Positions 1 to 8,837 of a stretch of DNA of 64,000 nucleotides are shown here, one piece after another. The number at the start of each line of letters is the position of its first letter. Positions within the stretch are counted from its first letter, which is position 1. Origin of the DNA: Gammaproteobacteria bacterium (GTDB lineage: Bacteria > Pseudomonadota > Gammaproteobacteria > UBA6429 > Thiohalophilaceae); assembly GCA_029881995.1 (NCBI GenBank), contig JAOULO010000011.1:1-64000 (forward strand), in the 5' to 3' direction. Made by a program: the position numbers and the translations under genes. Below the pieces are notes generated by a model, which saw nothing but the letters and a program-made list of their open reading frames with translations, searched no databases and was not told where the DNA came from.

Positions 1-2
1 TG

Positions 3-185
3 GGAAACCTTGGTGTGGGTGGTGCGATGCTATTAACACCAGCTGAACCCGGTTTATCTCTGATCAGCCTGAGAATGAATCGACGTGGCGCAGATCAGAT
101 GCCTGTACTGGGCAGCAATCTGGTAGATAATGATGGAGTGGCTTTGATTAATAACTGGATCAATAGTCTGACGGTATGCCCATGA
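3..185 (+). CDS. C-terminal end of a cytochrome c / beta-propeller-type secreted protein (partial)
   Basis: The window opens inside a plus-strand reading frame that stays open from base 3 to a TGA at 183-185, giving about 60 residues. The end reads like the C-terminus of proteins of the SO2930/TIGR03806 type, with a 'MPVLGS..VD..GVALI..WI' pattern that in cytochrome c modules supplies the distal Met and the last helix. No CxxCH is in the visible part, so the haem site, if any, lies upstream of the window. The family assignment rests on this short tail only. The next gene is convergent and its stop lies 3 bases away, so there is no room for a separate terminator. Confidence 0.5.
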   Translation, partial: GNLGVGGAMLLTPAEPGLSLISLRMNRRGADQMPVLGSNLVDNDGVALINNWINSLTVCP

Positions 186-188
186 AGA

Positions 189-1103
189 CTAAAGTGAGGC
201 GACCAGTTTGTACATTTTCTTGCGTGCCTCTTCATTGGGCAGTTTGCCAAGCCCGGCACCCATATTATCCACCAGATGTTTAGTCTTGCTGGTAGCGGGG
301 ATAACACAGGTGATATCCTGATTGGCCAGGATAAATTTCAAAAAGAACTGCCCCCAGCTATGACAATCAAACTCTGCTGCCCAGGCGGGTAGGGGTTGGT
401 TCTTTACCTTTCTAAACAGGGCGGCTTTTTCATAAGGGCGATTAACAAGGACTGCAATGCCTTTATCCCGCGCCAGGGGTAGCAGGCGCTGTTCAGCCTC
501 GCGTGTGACAATGGAATAGGGAAGCTGCACAAAATCCAGTTTGTATTTTTTCATGGTGGCTTCCAGTTCATCAAAATGCTCTACCAGGTAATGAGTGATC
601 CCGATATAGCGGATCTTTCCCTGTTCTTTCCATTTTGTCAGGGTCTTCATATGGGTATCGGTATCGACCAGATTATGTACCTGCATCAGGTCAATGACCC
701 TGGTCTTCATACGTTGCATGGACTGTTCCATTTGTTCGATACCGGCACGCCTGCCCGAGGTCCAGACCTTGGTGGCATAGAAGAGTTTTTTCTGGACCTT
801 TAACTGGCTGGCAAGATCACCAATAACGGTTTCCGCATGGCCATACATGGGAGAGCTGTCAATGAGGCTGCCGCCCTGTTTAATAAATTCATCCAGTACT
901 TCCAGCAACGGCTCACGTTCAAATTCATCAGGGCCTACATCAAAGGTCCGTGAGGTGCCCAGACCCATGGCGGGGATCATTTCACCGCTGGCTGGGATTT
1001 TGCGCATCAGTTGACTACCAGGTTTTCCCCAGGCAGAAATTGGGAAGCTGGTAGCCAGACCTAGAGCAGAAAGAAGTTTCAGTAGTTCGCGACGAGTGAG
1101 CAT
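189..1103 (-). CDS. Tat-exported aldo/keto reductase
   Basis: This 304-residue protein is an NADPH-type aldo/keto reductase fold. The catalytic tetrad is visible: Asp82 and Tyr87 in 'IDSSPMYG', Lys112 in 'ATKVW' and His143 in 'MQVHN'. The N-terminus 'MLTRRELLKLL' followed by a hydrophobic stretch to about residue 25 is a twin-arginine signal, so the enzyme should be exported folded, probably with its cofactor. The true substrate cannot be read from the sequence; exported members of this family are usually annotated only as oxidoreductases. It stands alone, convergent with the cytochrome-like gene before it and separated by 85 bases from the next minus-strand gene. Confidence 0.88.
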   Translation of the reverse strand: MLTRRELLKLLSALGLATSFPISAWGKPGSQLMRKIPASGEMIPAMGLGTSRTFDVGPDEFEREPLLEVLDEFIKQGGSLIDSSPMYGHAETVIGDLASQLKVQKKLFYATKVWTSGRRAGIEQMEQSMQRMKTRVIDLMQVHNLVDTDTHMKTLTKWKEQGKIRYIGITHYLVEHFDELEATMKKYKLDFVQLPYSIVTREAEQRLLPLARDKGIAVLVNRPYEKAALFRKVKNQPLPAWAAEFDCHSWGQFFLKFILANQDITCVIPATSKTKHLVDNMGAGLGKLPNEEARKKMYKLVASL

Positions 1104-1188
1104 GGCAGGCTATCCTTCAGACAAAAGAACATGTTCAGAAATATAGCTCATTTCTGCATTCAGGAGTTAGCAACTAAATCAAAACTGA

Positions 1189-2397
1189 TTAGAAAAAATC
1201 AATGTCTGAGGATGAGGCTTTTTTTGGCTTTTCTTTTTTGGTTTTGTTTCCATCATTGTTTAGTTCTTCAGCCAGATCCTGCTGGCGATCGACTACAAAC
1301 TGCAGTGTATTGACCACGCTGTGTAGATTGCCAATCAGTTCTGATGAGTTTGCATTCAGTGCTGTAGAATCCTTGGTGGTCTCTTCAATATAGTCCAGGA
1401 TAAAGGTTTCCTGATCTTCTTCCAGTGCCAATTTGGGCATAAAGTCCTGAATATTCTCAAACAGTTTACGCATGGCCAGGTTGTTTTTTTTCGAATTATC
1501 ACTGATAGAGTTGGTAATATTCAGCAAGGTTGTTTTAATCCGGTCAAATGAGACCTTCATATCAATGGCCTGGGCCTGCATGATATGGCCTGTTTTCATG
1601 GCAAGAACTTTGTTACTTATTGAGCCAAGCACGGTTGGTAACAGGTCTTTGATTCGTCCATAACGCTCTTTATCTTCTGTTGGCATGTTTTTTACCAGCA
1701 GGGTGGTATTGGGATAGTTGATAAAGGTACGGTTCCTGAAATCGATGATACGTTGCTGATCTTTCATTTTCTGCAACAGCTCTTCTTCCAGCGGCGAGAA
1801 CGAGCCGTCCGAGAAAAAGGCCTTTGGACCATCCTGAGTGAAAAACATAATGGCACAAGTCAGGCCAAGATTATTTGTCAGGCTGAAGAATGATGTTGCC
1901 AGCTCCTCATAGGTGTTAATCAGGAAACTTGCTTCTACCAGTTGCATGGCCATGCCGATCTCACTACTGCCTACCATGGCGATATGTGCTGTTTTTTGCG
2001 CATCCTGATACTGGGCATTTAATTTTTCACGCTCAGATTTGTAACGCAACATCACGTTAACTTTGGCGAGCAGGGTTTTGGGTTCACAGGGTTTTACCAG
2101 ATAGTCATCACCACCCGCCTGATAGCCCTTCATTTCTTCTTCGAGATCATTGTTGGCGGAGAGAAAAAGAACCGGTATCTCGAGTGTGGCTGGATTTTTT
2201 TTGAGTTCTTCACAGACTTCGTAGCCATTCATGCCGGGCATATTTACATCAAGGATAATGAGGTCGGGCTGAAGATCGGGAGCCAGGGCGATACCTTCCT
2301 CTCCGTTTGAAGCAAGGCGCACTGCATACTCTTTTTGCAGAACCTGCTGTATAAAGTTCTGGGTCAGCTCTTCGTCATCGATTGCCAGGATATTCAT
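1189..2397 (-). CDS. Response regulator with unrecognised C-terminal domain (REC-X, copy 1)
   Basis: Residues 1-120 are a receiver domain with acidic pocket Asp7/Asp8, phospho-acceptor Asp50 in 'IILDVNMPG' and Lys102 in 'YLVKP'. Residues about 140-270 form a domain I do not recognise, with the signature 'GSFSPLEE', 'RIIDF', 'RTFIN', 'LLVKNMPTED' and 'YGRIKDLL'. The same order of motifs is found in the protein at 29347-30465. Residues 270-380 are Ser/Asn-rich and likely helical or coiled coil, ending in a lysine-rich tail. There is no DNA-binding, GGDEF or EAL domain. The gene is divergent from the hybrid kinase at 2605, which is its likely partner. It probably works by protein-protein contact; function unknown. 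Confidence 0.85.
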   Translation of the reverse strand: MNILAIDDEELTQNFIQQVLQKEYAVRLASNGEEGIALAPDLQPDLIILDVNMPGMNGYEVCEELKKNPATLEIPVLFLSANNDLEEEMKGYQAGGDDYLVKPCEPKTLLAKVNVMLRYKSEREKLNAQYQDAQKTAHIAMVGSSEIGMAMQLVEASFLINTYEELATSFFSLTNNLGLTCAIMFFTQDGPKAFFSDGSFSPLEEELLQKMKDQQRIIDFRNRTFINYPNTTLLVKNMPTEDKERYGRIKDLLPTVLGSISNKVLAMKTGHIMQAQAIDMKVSFDRIKTTLLNITNSISDNSKKNNLAMRKLFENIQDFMPKLALEEDQETFILDYIEETTKDSTALNANSSELIGNLHSVVNTLQFVVDRQQDLAEELNNDGNKTKKEKPKKASSSDIDFF

Positions 2398-2604
2398 GTT
2401 GCCCTTAATTTAAATGCTGGTTTGTTTACGTTATGTTTCAGGTTTGTATCGACCCTTAAAGGTAGATTTTTAGCGTATTCAACTTAATAGAGGGACGATC
2501 ATGCCGATGTAATTAGATAGAGGCCTTTTGGTTATCTGAACAGAAATAAACACCTTATTTGAAGTGGAAATCAGATTTCAAGAAACCCATAGAAAAGTAA
2601 TTAA

Positions 2605-4869
2605 ATGGCAGACAAAAACGATACTTGTCAGACTGAACTGCTGGATAATGTCTTGCAGCACCTTTATGAGGGTGTCATTACCATTAATTCACTAGGCCAA
2701 ATTCTAATGGCCAATCCTGCTCTGATAAGAATGACAGGCTATGCAGAGAGCGATTTGATTGGGCAGAATGTCAATCTGCTAATGGGTGAAGAGTATGCCC
2801 AACAACATGATCGTTTTCTGATGGATTTCATAGAGAGAGGCGCCAATGATATTACCGGGATGCAGCGTTATTTGCCGGTACATAGAAAGGATGGTTCTGT
2901 TTTTAAGGCAGAGATATCGGTAACACGAATGGAACAGGATGGCGAGATCCTGTTTATAGGTAGTGTTATTGATGTATCAGAACGAGTTAAGCAACAGGAG
3001 AAAATTTACGAGCTGTCCCGTTTTCCTGAAGAAAATACTAATCCTGTTATGAAAATAAACCACGATGGTGAAATTACTTATAGTAATGCCAGTAGTGAGA
3101 TTATTTTAACATTCTGGGGAACTGCTATTCACGGTAAGGTGCCTGAAAATGTAATAAAGTTTATTGATAAGGCAATTGCCAAAAATAAAAATCAGGTAAT
3201 GGTAATCGAACCTGATAAGAATAAATATTACAAACTAACGTTTACACCAATTAAGGAATACGATTATGTAAATGTCTATGGTTCTGATATCTCTGAACTG
3301 AAAAAACGTGAGCAGGAATTGCTCACTCACCGTACTGCACTGGAGTATCTGGTCAGGGAGCGAACCAAAGAGGCTCAGGATGCATTGATGAAGGCGGAGC
3401 GGGCTAATCGTGCCAAGAGTCTTTTTCTGGCCAATATGAGCCACGAGATTCGAACGCCACTTTCAACCATTATTGGTTACTCTGAGTCTCTAAAGGAGCC
3501 GGATTTAACAGATGATGAAAAAGATAATGCCATTGATACGATTATTAAAAGCGGCCATCACCTCAAGGATTTGATTAGTGAGGTTCTCGATCTTACCAAA
3601 ATTGAGGCTGAGAAACTTGAGCTTGAGAGTATCAGTACTAACCTGTTCGATACGGTTCAGGATGTGTATTCACTGGTTGAGCCATTTGCAAAAGGGAAAA
3701 ATATTAACCTCAATATTGACTATCAATTCCCACTGCCAAGATCGATTGATATTGATCCCATTCGTTTTAAACAGATATTACTGAATCTTTATAGTAATGC
3801 CATCAAATTTACAGAGCAGGGAACCGTCAACATTGTTGTTGCGTATGACATAGCCGAAGAGCAACTTAAGATAACCGTAGCCGATACCGGTATCGGTATA
3901 TCAGAGTCCCAGTTGCAAAATCTGTTTGAGCCTTTTCAACAGGCCGATATCTCCACAAGCAGACAATACGGTGGTTCAGGTTTAGGGCTGTGCCTGTCGC
4001 GACGCCTGAGTAATCTAATGGATGGTGATATTGAGGTAGAAAGTACCCTGGGTGAGGGTAGTCGTTTTCGTTTGATATTGAATCTTGATACACATATCAA
4101 ATTGCAGCTGGTTGACAAAATCACATCTGATCGTGAGGTTGTAAAGCCTGCCGTAACTGATATGAAGAATAAACTAAAAGGCACCGTATTGCTTGTTGAA
4201 GATACTCCAGAAATTCAGATGTTGGTGGCGGCCATTCTGCGCAAAACAGGTCTTGAGGTAGAGACGGCCAATGATGGGCAGGAGGCATTGGAAAAGGCCA
4301 AGGAAAAAACATATTCCCTCATCCTGATGGATATTCAGATGCCTGTGATGGATGGTTTTACAGCGGTTCAGATGTTACGAGCCAATGACTACACACACCC
4401 TATTGTGGCGCTGACTGCCAATGCCATGAAGGAGGATGAAGAACGCTGTCTTGCAGCGGGTTGTGATGGTTTTCTTGCCAAGCCTGTACAGCGTGAGCAA
4501 TTGTATCGAACACTCAAAAGATATATGCAAGGAGAAGAACGTATGAGTAATGAGTCGCTTGTATCAACGTTATTTGAAACCGATCCGGATATGGTTGATA
4601 TGGTAAAAACCTTTCTGAACAAGTTTCCCGATTATCTCGATCAATGCAAGCTGGCCATGGAAGCTGAGAACTGGGAGGCCATGCGGGAAGTGTTGCATGT
4701 ATTGAAGGGAATTGGTGGTAGTTATGGTTATCCCACAATAACTGAAACGGCCAAAGAGGCAGAGAGTCATCTCAAGGTCGGCGATCACGGCGCAGCTGTT
4801 AAACTGTTTGAGAAATTGATTGAACTCAACGAGGCCGCGCAAAGGGGTTATCAGCAACAGGCGGGTTAA
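2605..4869 (+). CDS. Hybrid sensor histidine kinase (PAS-PAS-HisKA-HATPase-REC-Hpt)
   Basis: This 754-residue protein has no membrane segments and should be cytoplasmic. PAS domains lie at about 12-130 and 135-235, followed by a short coiled coil. The HisKA motif 'NMSHEIRTPLS' places the phospho-histidine at His280. The ATPase N-box is at about 394-402 and the G-boxes at 427-465. A receiver domain at 525-640 has phospho-acceptor Asp576, and a C-terminal Hpt domain has His698 in 'HVLKGIGGSYGYP'. The protein holds a whole internal His-Asp-His relay and lacks only an output regulator. The divergent REC-X protein at 1189-2397 or the single REC at 7437-7907 are possible receivers. Its C-terminal half resembles the kinase at 59236-61281. 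Confidence 0.93.
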   Translation: MADKNDTCQTELLDNVLQHLYEGVITINSLGQILMANPALIRMTGYAESDLIGQNVNLLMGEEYAQQHDRFLMDFIERGANDITGMQRYLPVHRKDGSVFKAEISVTRMEQDGEILFIGSVIDVSERVKQQEKIYELSRFPEENTNPVMKINHDGEITYSNASSEIILTFWGTAIHGKVPENVIKFIDKAIAKNKNQVMVIEPDKNKYYKLTFTPIKEYDYVNVYGSDISELKKREQELLTHRTALEYLVRERTKEAQDALMKAERANRAKSLFLANMSHEIRTPLSTIIGYSESLKEPDLTDDEKDNAIDTIIKSGHHLKDLISEVLDLTKIEAEKLELESISTNLFDTVQDVYSLVEPFAKGKNINLNIDYQFPLPRSIDIDPIRFKQILLNLYSNAIKFTEQGTVNIVVAYDIAEEQLKITVADTGIGISESQLQNLFEPFQQADISTSRQYGGSGLGLCLSRRLSNLMDGDIEVESTLGEGSRFRLILNLDTHIKLQLVDKITSDREVVKPAVTDMKNKLKGTVLLVEDTPEIQMLVAAILRKTGLEVETANDGQEALEKAKEKTYSLILMDIQMPVMDGFTAVQMLRANDYTHPIVALTANAMKEDEERCLAAGCDGFLAKPVQREQLYRTLKRYMQGEERMSNESLVSTLFETDPDMVDMVKTFLNKFPDYLDQCKLAMEAENWEAMREVLHVLKGIGGSYGYPTITETAKEAESHLKVGDHGAAVKLFEKLIELNEAAQRGYQQQAG

Positions 4870-4894
4870 TTGGGGGCGGTGAGTATCTCTGTAT

Positions 4895-6142
4895 TCAGGC
4901 TTGTCGGTTTTGTTTGCCCAGCCACCACCCGTTGGCGGCCCACAGCAGGGCGAATACCGCACCGATAAAGGCAATCCCCGTCAGACCGGTACCCATGGCC
5001 ATGAGTCCGGCAAACAACCAGCCACTGATGGCATCACCACCACGATAGACAACGGTATCGATCACATTTTTGGCCTTGTATTTTTCTTCTCGACTCAGCA
5101 CAGTAAACAACATCTCCCGCGCTGGTTTGGCAATGGCGTAATTTCCGGCACGACGCACGACCTGGAATATCACCAGTACCAGTAACACGGGCGAGATACC
5201 CAGCATAATAAAGCCCAATGCCATTAAAACAGGTATCAGTGCCAGGGTAAGCGATAATCCAAATCTATCAACAAGTCGACTGGTTATAAACAACTGGATG
5301 AGAATGGTCAGCGCATTAACAGTGAGATCGATTAAGGCAAAGACCTGGGTGCGTTGTTCGCTAGTCTCAAAGGCATTTTTAATGATGTGAGCCTGTTCAA
5401 AATAGAGAAAGGTCGCTAGGCAGGTATAAAGCAGGATATAGCTGGCAATCCCCATTAAATAAGGTGAACGTAATAACAACTTGAATCCAGCCAGGACATG
5501 ACCACCAAGGGCATCATCATTCGCGTGTTGAGTTGAATGTTGGGTATTGTTGTCTGACCAGATAACTAGACGATGGATACACAGGATAGCAATAAATAGC
5601 AGACTGGCTGAGATAAGTATTAAACTGGCCGTACCTAACGAAGTGGCCAACAGGGCAGTAAGAGTAGGACCGGCAATTGCTCCGGCACTTCCACCAGTAG
5701 CAATTAGACCAAACAGACGTTTGGCCTGTGCCTGTTTGAACAGATCACTCATAAAACTCCAGAACACGGAAACAACAAACAGGTTAAAGACACTGATCCA
5801 GACAAAAAAGCTGCGAGCCGTCCATTCAGGTGATAGTTGCTGGGTGAATAACCAGTAAAAAGTCAGCAGGTTAAGAATAAAAAATCCATAGACCAGTGGT
5901 AAAAGACGGTGTCTTGGGTAGTGGCGGGTCGCCCAGCCGTATAGGGGAACCGCCATCAGCATAACAACAAAGGTTGCGCTGAATAACCACTGCAGGTTTT
6001 CTATACCACCGACAATGCCCATGGCATCACGCACAGGGCGCAGGATGTAATAGGCAGATAGCAGGCAAAAGAAGTAGGCAAAGGCCCAGATAACGGCCGG
6101 GCGTTCTGCAGGTTCCAGTTTTAATAATCGATCAAACCACAT
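4895..6142 (-). CDS. ADP/ATP carrier-like (NTP/NDP exchange) membrane transporter
   Basis: A 415-residue polytopic protein with about 11-12 hydrophobic segments. Its N-terminus carries 'AYYILRPVRDAMG', the hallmark of the Tlc/NTT-like branch of the major facilitator superfamily, and 'GGSAGAIAGP' further on. True nucleotide transporters of this family belong to intracellular parasites and plastids; free-living bacteria carry shorter relatives of unknown substrate, and this length fits those. It is convergent with the hybrid kinase (25 bases between stops) and divergent from the gene at 6223. The substrate is not predicted from sequence alone. Confidence 0.78.
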   Translation of the reverse strand: MWFDRLLKLEPAERPAVIWAFAYFFCLLSAYYILRPVRDAMGIVGGIENLQWLFSATFVVMLMAVPLYGWATRHYPRHRLLPLVYGFFILNLLTFYWLFTQQLSPEWTARSFFVWISVFNLFVVSVFWSFMSDLFKQAQAKRLFGLIATGGSAGAIAGPTLTALLATSLGTASLILISASLLFIAILCIHRLVIWSDNNTQHSTQHANDDALGGHVLAGFKLLLRSPYLMGIASYILLYTCLATFLYFEQAHIIKNAFETSEQRTQVFALIDLTVNALTILIQLFITSRLVDRFGLSLTLALIPVLMALGFIMLGISPVLLVLVIFQVVRRAGNYAIAKPAREMLFTVLSREEKYKAKNVIDTVVYRGGDAISGWLFAGLMAMGTGLTGIAFIGAVFALLWAANGWWLGKQNRQA

Positions 6143-6222
6143 GGTCCAAGCATAGAGGAAAATGGCTTAAAATGTGAGACAATGCTGATTGTCTGTAACC
6201 ATACAGGACGCAGAATATAATA

Positions 6223-6693
6223 ATGATCGAGAGCCTGAAACTCCTGTTTGATACCCTGTCCAGTGCCGCCGGTACCGTCTCGGCCTTCAGTAAGGTCATC
6301 AAAGGTACTAAGGGTGATAGCCGTGCCCTGCTGGAAGAGATCAAGGAAAATGCCGGGCTCTGCTGGCTGGTAGTGGAAAAGGACCTACCCCCTGAAAAAG
6401 TCATCAGGGAACTGGCAAGTCGTGAGTATGATCGTCTGCTCAGAACAGAGTTTGATTTCAATGTTCTGAAACGAAAAAGAATTCGCACCTATAAAGAAAT
6501 AAAACATACTGAACTGTCCGGCTTCGCAGGTAAAACCACGGAGGTTTTACTGGTCAATATCTATGACAAGCTCAAGGAGCTTAAACGGATTGAGCGGATC
6601 GATAAAAATACCCGTGGTATACGCTGGCGGGTTAGGATCATTAATCTGCAAAAGCGCATACTGCTATTATTACGTCACTTGTCGGATCGCTGA
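6223..6693 (+). CDS. Hypothetical protein, basic, 156 residues
   Basis: I do not recognise this protein. It has no signal peptide, no clear membrane span and no cysteine-based metal motif. The N-terminal 35 residues are small and amphipathic, the rest is rich in Lys, Arg, Glu and Leu and likely helical, with a strongly basic C-terminal quarter. It begins 80 bases after the divergent transporter start and ends 8 bases before the phosphopantetheinyl transferase, so the two are likely cotranscribed. The coding call rests on length, the tight junction with the next gene and absence of a competing frame. Confidence 0.65.
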   Translation: MIESLKLLFDTLSSAAGTVSAFSKVIKGTKGDSRALLEEIKENAGLCWLVVEKDLPPEKVIRELASREYDRLLRTEFDFNVLKRKRIRTYKEIKHTELSGFAGKTTEVLLVNIYDKLKELKRIERIDKNTRGIRWRVRIINLQKRILLLLRHLSDR

Positions 6694-6701
6694 ACCTGTC
6701 C

Positions 6702-7421
6702 ATGCTCACTTTTAAGCCTGCCAATATAATTCGGCCAGATATTAATAAACTTCCTGAGTTAAAAAGTGGAGAAATACATCTGTTTGTTTTTTCAGTAACA
6801 GATATATTTTCTCGGTTACAGCAACTGTCGTCCTGTCTGAGTGCGACAGAGGAAAAGCGAGCAGCCCGTTTTATTAATCAACAGCATGGTGATAACTATC
6901 GATGTATTCGAGGTCAACTTAGAACATTGTTATCGGCCTATCTAAAAGATCAACCCAGTAATATCCAGATTGAATATGAAGAACACGGTAAGCCATTTCT
7001 AAATAATAAACGGCAGTTACAGTTTAATCTTTCTCACTCCAGAGACAGAGTTGCTTTTGTATTTTGTCGAGATAGTGTTATTGGTGTTGATATCGAGTTC
7101 ATGCGGCCACAGAAAAATTTCGCAGGAATGCTACGCCATGTGGCATCGGTCAGAGAACAGCAGGAACTGATGGCGCTCAATGAACCATCAAGCTTTAACG
7201 CCTTTTATCGACTGTGGACCCGCAAGGAAGCCTATATTAAGGCCGTGGGACGGGGGCTGGGTATGGGCCTGCGATCAATCTATGTTGGGACGGAGCCATT
7301 AGAAACATTTACGTCGGTTGAATACAAAGGTCAGATTCAAAGTAATTGGCAGGTTCTTGATGTTACGGCACCGGAAAACTTCAAGCTGGCTATCTGTGTT
7401 AATTCTGAAGAGTTGCAGTAA
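6702..7421 (+). CDS. 4'-phosphopantetheinyl transferase, Sfp type
   Basis: A 239-residue enzyme that moves the phosphopantetheine arm from coenzyme A to a carrier-protein serine. Family motifs are present in order: 'FNLSHS' at 108-113, 'GVDIE' with Mg-binding Asp130 and Glu132, and 'WTRKEAYIKA' at 172-181 with the third acidic ligand Glu176. Length suits the Sfp/Gsp class rather than the 120-residue AcpS class. No non-ribosomal peptide, polyketide or carrier-protein gene is in the window, so the target lies elsewhere and may include the fatty-acid acyl carrier protein. The upstream 156-residue gene is 8 bases away. No strong ribosome-binding site precedes the chosen ATG. Confidence 0.9.
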   Translation: MLTFKPANIIRPDINKLPELKSGEIHLFVFSVTDIFSRLQQLSSCLSATEEKRAARFINQQHGDNYRCIRGQLRTLLSAYLKDQPSNIQIEYEEHGKPFLNNKRQLQFNLSHSRDRVAFVFCRDSVIGVDIEFMRPQKNFAGMLRHVASVREQQELMALNEPSSFNAFYRLWTRKEAYIKAVGRGLGMGLRSIYVGTEPLETFTSVEYKGQIQSNWQVLDVTAPENFKLAICVNSEELQ

Positions 7422-7436
7422 GGATCTCGACAAAGC

Positions 7437-7907
7437 TTAAGTCGTAGCCCGGATTTTTTCCATATAGCGACTGATAGTTTCCTTGAGTTTGGACACATTA
7501 AGGGGCTTGGTGATGTATTCGTCAAATCCGGCATTCATACCCTTGTTGATTTGCGCTTGTGTTGCGTAGGCCGAGATGGCAATCACGGGCATCTTCAGCT
7601 GATCATTACTTTTTATTTGTCTGAGCGCAGTAATGCCATCTATACCGGGCAGGTCAATATCCATCAGAATGAGGTCAGGTTGTATCTTGTTGATGACTTC
7701 CAGGCCTTCTTCTCCTGTTATAGCAATAAGCAGCTCGACGCTTGAAAACAGGCCCTCAAAAATATGCCGCATGAGTTTGATATTTTCGGCATTATCTTCA
7801 ACATACAAAACAGTAATTTTATTATTTTTATTATTCATCAAAGAATCATCGCTATTATTTTCTGACCTGTCAAATTTGGCAGTCTTATTTACGGCAAAAA
7901 TACTCAT
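7437..7907 (-). CDS. Single-domain response regulator (REC only)
   Basis: This protein of 156 residues is a CheY/DivK-like receiver with a short Asn/Ser-rich N-terminal extension. The phospho-acceptor is Asp83 in 'LMDIDLPG', the switch residue lies in 'VIAISAYA' and the conserved Lys is Lys134 in 'YITKP'. An 'AAGGGT' ribosome-binding site 7 bases before the first ATG supports the long start over the Met at residue 24. There is no output domain, so it would act by binding a partner or as a phosphate shuttle. Hybrid kinases with Hpt domains in the window are candidates for partners; no kinase is directly beside it. It is convergent with the phosphopantetheinyl transferase gene. Confidence 0.9.
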   Translation of the reverse strand: MSIFAVNKTAKFDRSENNSDDSLMNNKNNKITVLYVEDNAENIKLMRHIFEGLFSSVELLIAITGEEGLEVINKIQPDLILMDIDLPGIDGITALRQIKSNDQLKMPVIAISAYATQAQINKGMNAGFDEYITKPLNVSKLKETISRYMEKIRATT

Positions 7908-8121
7908 GTTGATTACCCTTATATTTTATAGCTTTAATGTTAAAACCATATTGGGTGTGACCTTAATTATAAGTTGACTAAAACCAACTTGAGTTGAGTG
8001 AGACAAAAATTGACTTAATTTAAAGTTAAAAGTTGTTACATGTTGGAAGTGGTTTGTGAGCATGGATAAAAGCTTATTTAGACAGGTGAAGAGTAAGCTT
8101 AAAAGGTATTTGTTTGAATGT

Positions 8122-8835
8122 TCAAGGGGGTGTGTGCCTGGTCGGGACTTCCATGCCGTTATCTTTCGGATGTTTTGTGCTGATACCCAGCCTGTTAAAT
8201 AACCTGAAGCCAAGTAAAAAAATTGTTATAAACAAGTAGGGGATGTAGGAATAAACACCTACCTTGGTTTGCCACCAGTAATGAAATATCACCAGAATGA
8301 CAATTAGATAAACCGTCTTGTGCAGTCTTTGCCAATTGTTCTTACCCATCATCCGAAAAAGTGCATTAACAGATGTGATAGCTAGGGGTATCAGCATCAG
8401 GTAGGCAATCACACCTAGCAGGATATAGGGTTTTTCGTGGATGTCCTGTCTGGCCCAGTTCCATTCCAGGGAGACATCCAGAATGACGTACACCAGCATG
8501 TGCAGGTTGGCATAATAAAAACTGTAGAGCCCCAGCATTCGTCGCAGGCGAATGAGCCAGTTCCAGTCTTCCAGGCGGCGTCCGAATTTCAGATGTATCC
8601 AGATTGAAAATACATTGAGTGTTTGACGTAACGGAGTAACCGTCAGGGTGATGAGTAAAAAGATCAGTCCCCATTTTCCGGTAGTATGTTGCAGGGTTTG
8701 CAAGGGGTTTGAACCCAGCTGCTGGGTATAAAAATCATTAATCAGTAAAACGGTGGGTAAGGCCGAAAGCAGAAAAATACCCCACCAGATTAATCGATAG
8801 TAGTGCAGGAAAAAAAGCGTCAGTGAAAATTGCAT
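8122..8835 (-). CDS. msrQ: MsrQ, haem-binding membrane subunit of methionine sulfoxide reductase
   Basis: A 237-residue membrane protein with about six hydrophobic segments, of the ferric reductase-like/YedZ family. It carries conserved His residues in the spans ('YANLHML', 'RLHKTVYLIVILVIFHYWW') expected to ligate b-type haem. MsrQ passes electrons from the quinone pool or flavin to MsrP in the periplasm. Its start is 2 bases after the msrP stop, the standard msrPQ arrangement. The last 20 residues are a polar cytoplasmic tail. It is the last gene of a five-gene minus-strand run that begins with a di-haem peroxidase. Confidence 0.93.
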   Translation of the reverse strand: MQFSLTLFFLHYYRLIWWGIFLLSALPTVLLINDFYTQQLGSNPLQTLQHTTGKWGLIFLLITLTVTPLRQTLNVFSIWIHLKFGRRLEDWNWLIRLRRMLGLYSFYYANLHMLVYVILDVSLEWNWARQDIHEKPYILLGVIAYLMLIPLAITSVNALFRMMGKNNWQRLHKTVYLIVILVIFHYWWQTKVGVYSYIPYLFITIFLLGFRLFNRLGISTKHPKDNGMEVPTRHTPP

Positions 8836-8837
8836 AA

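Noticed and set aside
6702-7421. Phosphopantetheinyl transferase as a sign of a natural-product cluster
   Set aside because: No carrier-protein, synthetase or polyketide gene lies in the window; its neighbours are a hypothetical gene and a response regulator.
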